From positions 1 through 8,050 of the forward strand of contig CARDPF010000139.1 in assembly GCA_948960675.1 (NCBI GenBank): a stretch of DNA of 8,050 nt, given 5' to 3'. A program made the position numbers and the translations under genes. The DNA comes from an uncultured Eisenbergiella sp. Its GTDB lineage: Bacteria; Bacillota; Clostridia; Lachnospirales; Lachnospiraceae. Below, one piece after another: positions 1 to 5,316 of the stretch; the first letter of the stretch is position 1, and every line of letters starts with the position of its first letter. The notes beneath the pieces were generated by a model that ran no database searches, was not told where the DNA came from, and saw only the letters and a list, made by a program, of their open reading frames with translations.

Positions 1-10
1 TAACTATAAA

Positions 11-30
11 TTCCTTGATTTTTTAAGGAA
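11..30. repeat. Small hairpin upstream of the IS accessory gene
   Basis: TTCCTT (11-16) and AAGGAA (25-30) form a 6-bp inverted repeat around an 8-nt T-rich loop. It lies about 18 nt before the ribosome binding site of the accessory reading frame. It could be a subterminal structure of the insertion sequence or a chance AT-rich stem. The sequence shows only the inverted repeat; no role can be assigned. Confidence 0.3.
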
Positions 31-58
31 AATCACTTGACAATATAGGGAGGACACT

Positions 59-636
59 ATACCAGCAACAGGGAAAAGATACCCAGAATGGGTGCAGGCC
101 CAGCGGACACGGGGAACCACCGTCAAAAAGAAAGGAGATACCTATTATCTTTATAAACGTACCTCCAGACGCGTTCCTGGGAAAAAATACCCACAGCCGG
201 TAGATACTTACACCGGCATCATCACCCCGGAAGGGGTCATAAAAAGCGAAAAGAAGAAAATATCTCTGGGTGGGATTGAAGTGAAGGAGTATGGATTTTC
301 CCAGGCGGTCTGGCAGCTGTGCCCGGAAGGGTGGAAGAAGCCCCTGAGGGATGACTGGGAGGAAGTCCTTTCGGTCATCCTGCGGAAATGGTCGCCGGAG
401 ACTTACCTGTCAAAAGAAAGATAAAAACGGAACAGGACTTCCACTATCAGTTCAGTTCCCAGGCAGCATCCCTGGGCAGACGGATCTATAAGGAACATGG
501 GGTGGAACTTCAAAACCTGCAGATATTGAAAAGTATTTACCTGTTGTATTTTGAAAAAGAAAGGGTGGTGTCAAAGATCAGCGCAGAACAGGAAGAGTTA
601 TTGACAAAAACAGGAGTGGAATTTTCCGTGTGCTGA
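59..636 (+). pseudogene. Insertion-sequence accessory protein, frameshifted, ATA in place of start
   Basis: This reading frame precedes the ISAs1-type transposase by about 25 nt and is read in the same direction, so it is probably part of the same element. A ribosome binding site GGGAGG (48-53) sits 5 nt before ATA (59-61). From there the frame reads IPATGKRYPEWVQAQRTRG and continues openly, so the start was probably ATG. The first in-frame standard start is GTG at 92, which has no good ribosome binding site. The frame runs to TAA at 422-424 and continues in the -1 frame (388-636) after an A-rich stretch at 411-421, consistent with loss of one base or a -1 slip. Joined, it would give about 192 residues. 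The first part is basic (KKKGDTYYLYKRTSRR), which suggests nucleic acid binding; this is inference. I do not recognise a named family. Confidence 0.6.
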
Positions 637-661
637 AAATGGATTCCGGACGAAGCCGCTG

Positions 662-1921
662 TTGGAATACATGAAAGCAGTGCCGGACCCGCGGTGCGGC
701 CGGGAGACAAAACATGACCATGCGGAAGTATTGGTATGCCTGGTAACCGGTTTCCTGGCAGGGCGGACTACCATACGCAGAAGTTTAAGGTGGTGTAAAA
801 AGCACCTGGAAGAATTAAGGGAATACCTTCCATTAAAAAATGGCATTGCCTCACTGCCGACGGCCTGCCGGATTCTGTCCGGGATAGGGGTGGAACTGTT
901 TTCGCTGGAATTCATGGAATGGATTGGTGAAATTTTGTGCACAAAGGGGATCCATATATCCATTGATGGAAAGGCGCTGCGGGCGGCAATGGAGAAAGTG
1001 AAGAATTTCAGGGCGCCAATGGTATTGAATGCGGTAGATGCGGCAACGGGACTGGTACTTGCGCAGTTCCCCATCCAAAATAAAGACTGTGAGATTAAGG
1101 CGATACCGGAGCTTTTAAGGCTTCTAGATATACAAGGGAGTATTGTTACCACGGATGCGGTAGGAACACAGACCCGGATCATGGGGCAGATCCTTTCACA
1201 GGAAGGGCATTTTGTGCTGATGGTAAAAAAGAACCAGCCGCAGTCCTATGATGAGATAGTGAAGTATTTTGAAGAAATGTCAGAAGACCATAAAAAGATG
1301 AAAGAAGACAAAAATTACAGGCCAAGACATCCTGAAATGCAGGAAAAGTATGAGGAAGCCACCCGGCAGGAAAGGAACCGTGACAGGCAGGAATACCGTT
1401 TTTACAGCGTGTGTACAGAATGCGGCCTTCTGACGAAGACACAGAAGGAATGACCTTTTGTAAAAACAGTGGGTTTCTCCCGGCAGATACGCATACCGGT
1501 GGAAAGGGATGAACAGGGGAACGATATAACACCGGATACAAAAACTTTTCTGGAAAAAGGTTCCAGGTGGAGGCCAAAGCCGGCCCAGAATGAAGAAATG
1601 GGAAGGGATCTGCAGAAAACCGGAATGATTTCAGATATGGAACTGGGGGCGGAAGAAATGGGGCGGATAAAAAGGGAACACTGGTCAGTGGAAAACCGTC
1701 TGCACCATGTGCTGGATGATGCATTCCGTGAAGACAGGTCACCGGCAAAGAAATCGAGGAACAACCTGGCGCTGATCCGTAAGTTTGCCTACAACATCCT
1801 GCGGATTGCCATGCTGGGCGGTGACTGTTCCAAAATCATGACAAAAGCCATAGATGATTTCAGCGATGACCCTGGATTAAGGGAAAAATATGTCTTCAAC
1901 GGAATCAATAGTTTTTACTGA
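662..1921 (+). pseudogene. ISAs1-family DDE transposase, interrupted by an in-frame TGA
   Basis: The product would be about 419 residues and cut and rejoin the ends of the insertion sequence. The N-terminus (EYMKAVPDPR, then a helical region to about residue 80) matches the transposase-associated domain of ISAs1 elements. The DDE core follows: SIDGKALR gives D102, TTDAVGTQ gives D165, and HWSVENRLHHVLDDAF gives the Glu near residue 344. The ISAs1 signatures HFVLMVKKNQP and FREDRSPAKKSRNNLALIRKFAYNILR are also present. At 1451-1453 the frame reads TQKE-TGA-PFVKTVG. The reading frame is the same on both sides, so one nonsense change, probably TGG to TGA, breaks an otherwise complete gene. TTG at 662 or ATG at 671 are possible starts; neither has a strong ribosome binding site, so coupling to the accessory frame ending at 636 is likely. 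As written, the product would lose the third catalytic residue. Confidence 0.9.
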
Positions 1922-2111
1922 CATAAAACAGTATATAGGATTCTAAAAAAAGAGTAAATAGAAGACAGGGATAATTCTGCGCTTTTTTAGCTGATAAAAG
2001 CGGCTGAAAAAAGAATCAAGGGTAAAGGCGGTCGTCAAATCCTGTTTTTGTTAATTGTTGGTACGCTTGTAATAAATAATGTTGTTTGAGAAGGTTCGTG
2101 AAACAACCCTG
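1922..2111 (+). mobile_element. Right-hand noncoding end of the ISAs1-type element
   Basis: This AT-rich stretch follows the transposase stop and has no credible gene. It contains inverted repeats: CGCTTTT (1980-1986) with AAAAGCG (1996-2002), and an imperfect pair CTTTTTTAGC (1982-1991) with GCTGAAAAAAG (2003-2013). Close to the proposed end is a perfect 7-bp pair, GTTGTTT (2081-2087) with AAACAAC (2101-2107). The segment then reads CCCTG at 2107-2111. Read inward from the right this is CAGGG, a usual ISAs1-family terminus, so the element probably ends at 2111. The left end is beyond the window, so neither the terminal repeats nor a target duplication can be confirmed. The next 8 bases, AAGTACCT, would be the candidate duplication. 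Confidence 0.5.
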
Positions 2112-2130
2112 AAGTACCTTGATAATTGAA

Positions 2131-2159
2131 TAGACTTTGCACCTGAATTGTGATATACT
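2131..2159 (+). promoter_or_regulatory. Extended -10 promoter for the coiled-coil gene
   Basis: TAGACT (2131-2136) is a 4/6 match to the -35 box. After a 17-bp spacer comes TATACT (2154-2159), preceded by TG at 2151-2152, which makes an extended -10 element. Transcription would start near 2166, about 47 nt before the gene start at 2213. The promoter lies only 20 bp from the proposed right end of the insertion sequence. Confidence 0.6.
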
Positions 2160-2212
2160 ATCTACATACCAGTATCAGTAACACATATAATCACAACAAA
2201 GGCGGTGATAAT

Positions 2213-2488
2213 ATGACAGACAGCGAAAAACTTGATCTGATTCTTTCCGAAATGCAAGACCTTAGACAGCGCACGACAAACATTGAAACAAGTGTAACAG
2301 ATATCAAATTGACACTTGAAAATGAAATACGTGTCAATATCCAGCGTGTAGCTGAAGGGCATCTTGACTTGTCAAGAAATTTACATGAAGCATTAAAGAT
2401 AGATAATGAAAAAGAAATGCTTGCTATTCGTGTAAGCGTTCTTGAGACTGAATTACGTAGAATCAAGGCAAAATTGGAAATAGCATAA
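2213..2488 (+). CDS. Small coiled-coil protein of unknown function
   Basis: The product is 91 residues, soluble and mostly helical. The start at ATG 2213 is chosen because AGGCGGTGA lies just upstream and the protein begins MTDSEKLDLILSEMQDLRQR, the usual opening for such proteins. The open frame extends further upstream through the promoter, so that extension is not likely coding. Heptad-like spacing of Leu, Ile and Val runs through LILSEMQDLRQR and again through LAIRVSVLETELRRIKAKLE, with a central VAEGHLDLSRNL segment. Small clostridial proteins of this shape often occur as orphan genes in accessory DNA. No enzyme motif, signal peptide or membrane segment is visible. Oligomerisation through the coiled coil is inferred; function is unknown. 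Confidence 0.8.
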   Translation: MTDSEKLDLILSEMQDLRQRTTNIETSVTDIKLTLENEIRVNIQRVAEGHLDLSRNLHEALKIDNEKEMLAIRVSVLETELRRIKAKLEIA

Positions 2489-2518
2489 CCACAAGTACAT
2501 AAATATATCACATAACCA
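2484..2518. repeat. 8-bp direct repeat CATAACCA flanking 19 bp
   Basis: CATAACCA occurs at 2484-2491, overlapping the end of the coiled-coil gene, and again at 2511-2518, where recognisable integrase sequence begins on the opposite strand. It could be a deletion or excision scar. At this length in AT-rich DNA chance cannot be excluded. Confidence 0.3.
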
Positions 2519-2958
2519 AATGGTGCTGTGTTCTTTAGAAATACATGTGCATCTTTGCTTTCCGGGCGTTCATTCAAGATATAATCAACGATTGCATTTC
2601 CATAAGATGCCCTCAGTGGAATGACCAGCGACTTTTTGGTTTTGTCCTGGCAAATGTAAATGACATCCATTTTCCAATCAATATCTTTAAGCTTCAAGGA
2701 GCAGATCTGTCTCAGAAATTTTTCCAGTTCCATGCGGAATACTTCAACATGGAGAAGACCACAAATATTTTCCGGTTTTTGCCTGCCCCAATCAATCATG
2801 CCGCTTTCTGCAAGGGATTGTATCATCTTGATACAGCGTTTCCTGTGTGTTCGTTCCTTTTCTGCCCATCTTTCTCCACAATTCATAGGAGAATCCAGAA
2901 AAGCTTCCACAAGGTTTTCAGGCAGATCGTCTTTTCCCAAATCTACAGCTACAGATTT
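2510..2958 (-). pseudogene. Tyrosine recombinase (phage-type integrase) remnant
   Basis: Read leftward, the segment beginning KDDLPENLVEAFL and continuing MIQSLAESGMIDWGRQKPEN resembles the N-terminal part of clostridial site-specific integrases. Near position 2712 it jumps directly to FLRQICSLKLKDIDW, VIYICQDKTKKSLVIPL and AIVDYILNERPESKDAHVFL. These are typical of the start of the catalytic domain (Arg-I region, then the strands with the Lys). The middle of the protein is missing, although the frame is kept across the junction. After KNTAPFGYV homology stops near 2510, so the HxxR box and the catalytic Tyr are absent. The 5' end joins the truncated DUF4160 gene near 2958. It cannot act as a recombinase. 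The long open frame continuing to 2191 on this strand is the antisense of the coiled-coil gene and is not part of it. Confidence 0.8.
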
Positions 2959-3094
2959 TTCTCGTTATCCATATTTTTGTTGCGTTTGCTCTCGGATTAT
3001 GTTCCGCAATATGAACATGAATCGACTCTGTTGGTTTATTCTCATTTGACCAGAAAAAAATAATATAACCACCAAATTTAAAAATTTGAGGCAT
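2918..3094 (-). pseudogene. DUF4160-family protein, C-terminally truncated
   Basis: The protein starts MPQIFKFGGYIIFFWSNENK and continues ESIHVHI and ATKIWIT, the usual N-terminal half of DUF4160 proteins (a short strand-rich fold with a conserved HVH). After KIWIT, near 2963, the sequence changes to an Arg/Cys-rich tail that is out-of-frame integrase sequence and stops at 2918, giving 58 residues where the family usually has about 80-100. The start at 3094 is supported by AAGGAGG eight nt upstream, which lies inside the end of the preceding 89-aa gene; the genes overlap by 17 nt. DUF4160 genes are often paired with a small partner gene, and a toxin-antitoxin-like role has been suggested. Here the truncated copy is probably non-functional. 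Confidence 0.72.
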
Positions 3095-3347
3095 TTGCAA
3101 ATCCTCCTTCTTTTGCAAATTCCATTATTAAATGAGCATTATTTTCAACAAATTCTTTATAATAAGCCATTTCCTCATCAGAGAAACCAACTATACCTTC
3201 CCATGTGTAATCCGGCAAATAACATGTTGCATTATGGAATCCGTCATAAACAGCCTTTTCAATATATACTTTAACCCTCCCGTCCGCTCTCATTTCTGAA
3301 TGAACCACTTCTGTTGTATCGCTTAGTGTTGCATAAGGGTATACCAT
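3078..3347 (-). CDS. Conserved small protein of unknown function, partner of DUF4160
   Basis: The product is 89 residues, beginning MVYPYATLSDTTEVVHSEM and ending EGGFANASNF. The start at 3347 is chosen because GGAGG lies 8 nt upstream; the longer open frame to 3458 runs through the promoter. The middle, DGRVKVYIEKAVYDGFHNA, looks strand-rich, and the last third (GFSDEEMAYYKEFVENNAHLIMEFA) is helical. There is no signal peptide or membrane segment. I associate this type of protein with a position just before DUF4160 genes, as here. The codons for EGGFAN also supply the Shine-Dalgarno and start of the next gene, so translation is tightly coupled. A partner or antitoxin-like role is inference. 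The gene itself looks intact although its partner is broken. Confidence 0.75.
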   Translation of the reverse strand: MVYPYATLSDTTEVVHSEMRADGRVKVYIEKAVYDGFHNATCYLPDYTWEGIVGFSDEEMAYYKEFVENNAHLIMEFAKEGGFANASNF

Positions 3348-3410
3348 ATTCCCAACCTCCAAAACTTTCCATAAACCCAGACGGTTTCTCCATACCATCG
3401 TTACGCTACT

Positions 3411-3439
3411 ACTATACCACAGCCTGAATTTACTATCCA
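3411..3439 (-). promoter_or_regulatory. Extended -10 promoter for the 89-aa gene
   Basis: On the minus strand TGGATA (3434-3439, 4/6 to the -35 box) is followed by a 17-bp spacer and TATAGT (3411-3416), with TG one base before it, forming an extended -10. Transcription would begin near 3404, giving a leader of roughly 57 nt before the start at 3347. Confidence 0.6.
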
Positions 3440-3480
3440 CATTTTTCTGCAATTTCACAAAAATAGACGCACATATTTAG

Positions 3481-3514
3481 TTACTATGAGCGGCCCCCGG
3501 GCCGTGAATAGTAA
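3481..3514. repeat. Strong 34-bp palindrome, dispersed-repeat or terminator-like
   Basis: TTACTAT (3481-3487) pairs with ATAGTAA (3508-3514), and inside it CGGCCC (3491-3496) pairs with GGGCCG (3499-3504) around CC. Only a 3-nt internal loop on each side interrupts the symmetry. There is no T-run after it on either strand, so it is not a standard intrinsic terminator. Its form resembles short palindromic intergenic repeats of Clostridia, but membership of a repeat family cannot be shown from one copy. It separates the AT-rich accessory block from the higher-GC operon. Confidence 0.6.
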
Positions 3515-3534
3515 TCATATTTATATCTCTATAA

Positions 3535-3568
3535 GCATGTACGCCCATGCAAACATTCAAACATTCCG
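3535..3568. repeat. Short hairpin and tandem 8-mer between the palindrome and the deacetylase remnant
   Basis: GCATG (3535-3539) and CATGC (3546-3550) form a small inverted repeat. It is followed by a tandem AAACATTC at 3551-3558 and 3559-3566. No coding content is visible here. This is probably junction or repeat debris next to the 34-bp palindrome. Confidence 0.3.
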
Positions 3569-3583
3569 CTTTTTCATGTATGC

Positions 3584-3715
3584 CTATCCGGCCGCCCATC
3601 CCCCCGTCATAAAAAACGTCACATGCACATTCCTGCTCTTTAAAATGTCCAGAATCTTTTGTGTGTCCTCGTTCCCCCATGGCGGCGGTCATTAGCGGCA
3701 GCACCCGGGCCGCTT
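3584..3715 (-). pseudogene. Decayed polysaccharide deacetylase (NodB-type) fragment
   Basis: Read leftward from 3679 the frame gives WGNEDTQKILDILKSRNVHV and then TFFMTGGWAAG before TAG at 3584. This matches the start of NodB-type carbohydrate deacetylase domains of the FDAAWGNEDT type. Just upstream the bases for the Asp-Ala-Ala of that motif (3681-3689) are in another frame, displaced by one extra base near 3680, and stop codons occur in the WGN frame. No N-terminal domain, HxxxH metal box or later motifs remain. It therefore looks like the first 40-odd residues of a domain left by deletion. It lies downstream of the DUF4956 gene on the same strand and could once have ended the operon or belonged to another locus. 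Family assignment rests on the short WGNEDTxKIL..VTFFMTGGW match. Confidence 0.65.
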
Positions 3716-3776
3716 TCCACCGCCGGACAACAAAGCCTGCAGAATAACCGTTACAGGCTCCTTCCCCCCAAAGGCA

Positions 3777-3803
3777 TGCCGGGGTCAATTGCTACACCCG
3801 GCA
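3777..3803 (-). other. Hairpin spanning the stop codon of the DUF4956 gene
   Basis: TGCCGGG (3777-3783) and CCCGGCA (3797-3803) form a perfect 7-bp stem with a 13-nt loop that contains the TAG stop (3792-3794). It is GC-rich but is not followed by a U-tract, so it could stabilise the 3' end of the operon mRNA or act as a weak terminator. Function is not shown. Confidence 0.4.
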
Positions 3804-4472
3804 TTCCCCGTCATGGGCGACGCAATGGATCTGCGTGAAAAATTCCATTTTCCCCAAAGCCTGCAGCAGCGCCTCCCGCTCCTTCGCGCGGATTTCGATG
3901 ATGATTTCCGTCTCGCCGTTGCGGACGGTTCTGGCCTTTTCCCGGTAATACTTGCAGTATTTGCCGATGGCGTTAAAGAGCGCCGTATAATCCGCCTTTT
4001 TGAGACTGCCGCGCAGTACCAAAAGCTCCGGCGCTTTCGCATTGGGGATTTTACCGGCCGTAAACAAAAGCAGGGTCATCATGGCGGACAAAATCACCGC
4101 CAGCATGGCAAGCCCGACGCCCACAATGATGCCGACGCTGATCGCCCAAAACAGGTAAAGCAAATCCAGCGGGTTTTTCAGCGCGTTCCGGAACCGGACA
4201 ATGGACAATGCCCCAACCATCCCGAAGGAAACCAGCAAATTGGACTGCATGGCAATCATAATGGCCGCCACAATGACCGGCATACCGCATATGGTAAGAT
4301 TTAAATCCTTTGAATAAAAAGCCGCCTTTCCCAACAGCTTGTACACACAAAAAATGTAAAGCCCTGCCAGACAGGCAAAAAACAAAATGAGGATGACCGT
4401 TTTGGCAGTCAGGTTTCTTCCCTCTCCCAATGATTCAAACACACTGTTTTTAATGACATCTCGCACCGACAT
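3792..4472 (-). CDS. DUF4956 membrane protein
   Basis: The product is 226 residues, an integral membrane protein with about four hydrophobic helices near residues 25-45, 62-84, 104-121 and 121-139. The family signature lies between helices 2 and 3: SFGMVGALSIVRFRNALKNP, followed by LDLLYLFWAISVGI. After the last helix comes a soluble C-terminal domain (about 141-226) with a strand-helix-strand pattern (PELLVLRGSL, then TEIIIEIRAKE), probably cytoplasmic. The start at ATG 4472 is chosen for the GGAGG seven nt upstream; the frame is open back to 4598 but that part has no good start site. It follows the VTC gene by 128 bp and is the third gene of the operon. DUF4956 genes often sit beside VTC polymerases and CotH proteins. 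A role as membrane partner, channel or anchor of the polymerase is inference. Confidence 0.92.
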   Translation of the reverse strand: MSVRDVIKNSVFESLGEGRNLTAKTVILILFFACLAGLYIFCVYKLLGKAAFYSKDLNLTICGMPVIVAAIMIAMQSNLLVSFGMVGALSIVRFRNALKNPLDLLYLFWAISVGIIVGVGLAMLAVILSAMMTLLLFTAGKIPNAKAPELLVLRGSLKKADYTALFNAIGKYCKYYREKARTVRNGETEIIIEIRAKEREALLQALGKMEFFTQIHCVAHDGECRV

Positions 4473-4600
4473 TTCTTTTCCTCCGTATTTTTCGATCCCA
4501 AAAGCCGCTAAACCGCCCATTCCTTCCGTAACGCAGATCCACGCAAAATGCAAAACCGCATTTTGGCGCGCAAAGCCCCCGCAGAGGGCCATGGACAAAC
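4473..4600 (-). other. Intercistronic spacer with hairpin, VTC to DUF4956
   Basis: This 128-bp gap holds a perfect inverted repeat, CAAAATGC (4544-4551) with GCATTTTG (4558-4565), around a 6-nt loop. No U-tract follows on the minus strand, so it is more like a processing or stability element than a terminator. The minus-strand frame of DUF4956 has no stop through the gap, so an N-terminal extension is formally possible, but the GGAGG before 4472 argues against it. Confidence 0.45.
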
Positions 4601-5293
4601 CTAAACCCTATATCCGTTCCTGCAGATCCGGTATTTTGAAAAAGCGGTCTGCCGCAGGGAATTTTGTTCCAAAAGCTGTGGAATAAAGGACGGCAGGAAC
4701 GCATCATATTTCAGTTCCAAAACCGCGTCTTCCTCCCTGTTAAAATCATGGAAAACTTCCTTTCCGAATTCCTCCACACGCTGTCCCGCCCGCACATTGC
4801 GGTCAAAGGTAATCCGCACGTTACCGGGCGCATAAAGATAGGCCATGCGCTCGTAAGTGACGATCACCTTCGGCAACAGCCCCCGCGTCCGGATCGCCAG
4901 ATTAAAGAGAAAGGCCGGATCCTGCCCTGTACCCTCGTCCGCTATGCACTGCCCGTTCTTTAAGCGTTCCATTTCCCCGGCCGAAATGCGCTTTGTCCTT
5001 TTGCAAACCCGGTTATCCCTCTTTTCCTTGATTTCCAGCTTGATGACGTCCAACGAGCGGTTGTAAATCCGAATCCGGTACTTTCTGCGCCTGTTGCTTC
5101 CCGCCTCCGTATCGGCCAGACAGCTATCCTTAAAATCGTCAAAATACAGGCTGCTCACGGTATATCCCCCCGTCCCGTTTCCATATCCGTCCGTCAAAAG
5201 CACTGCATCCAGCCGCCTCTGCAATTGGTACATTTCCTGTTCGCCACAGCAAAATTTATCTTCCACCCGGTACGTTTCCATGTCCGTCCCCAT
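4601..5293 (-). CDS. VTC-domain polyphosphate polymerase
   Basis: The product is 230 residues and consists almost only of the VTC tunnel domain (triphosphate-tunnel fold), which in yeast Vtc4 makes polyphosphate from ATP. Expected basic and acidic tunnel positions are visible: YRVEDKF (R9, E11, K13), SLYFDD (50-53), KYRIRIY (R73, R75), IKLEIKEK (K85, E87, K89), VTYERMAYLY (R149), VRITFDRNV (R160, R165), VLELKYDAFLPSFI (E193, K195) and SKYRIC (K220). No SPX domain, signal peptide or membrane helix is present, so it should be cytoplasmic and act with a membrane partner, most likely the DUF4956 protein. The start is ATG at 5293, 23 nt after the CotH stop; an in-frame ATG at 5281 is also possible and the ribosome binding site does not decide between them. 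The full residue set suggests an active enzyme; product and substrate are inferred from the family. Confidence 0.93.
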   Translation of the reverse strand: MGTDMETYRVEDKFCCGEQEMYQLQRRLDAVLLTDGYGNGTGGYTVSSLYFDDFKDSCLADTEAGSNRRRKYRIRIYNRSLDVIKLEIKEKRDNRVCKRTKRISAGEMERLKNGQCIADEGTGQDPAFLFNLAIRTRGLLPKVIVTYERMAYLYAPGNVRITFDRNVRAGQRVEEFGKEVFHDFNREEDAVLELKYDAFLPSFIPQLLEQNSLRQTAFSKYRICRNGYRV

Positions 5294-5316
5294 CCTTTTC
5301 CGGCATTTTGCGCCTG

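Noticed and set aside
37..63. TTGACA at 37-42 as the promoter of the IS accessory frame
   Set aside because: The only -10-like hexamer (TATACC, 58-63) is 15 bp away and overlaps the expected start codon, so it cannot make a usable leader.
598..1182. A 194-codon minus-strand frame
   Set aside because: It is antisense to the ISAs1 transposase, which carries the DDE motifs.
1451..1453. Alternative genetic code with TGA read as Trp
   Set aside because: TGA is an ordinary stop elsewhere on this element, for example at 1919-1921, and the host features look like standard Clostridia, so a nonsense mutation is simpler.
1980..2013. Intrinsic terminator after the transposase
   Set aside because: The stems are AT-rich and imperfect and no U-tract follows a GC-rich stem; they are more likely part of the IS end.
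2545..3063. A 172-codon plus-strand frame
   Set aside because: It is opposite the integrase and DUF4160 remnants, whose motifs are on the minus strand; its product is Phe/Ser-rich and matches nothing.
3477..3788. A 103-codon minus-strand frame over the palindrome and deacetylase remnant
   Set aside because: It is out of frame with the recognisable deacetylase residues, has low-complexity Gly/Cys/His content, and no ribosome binding site.
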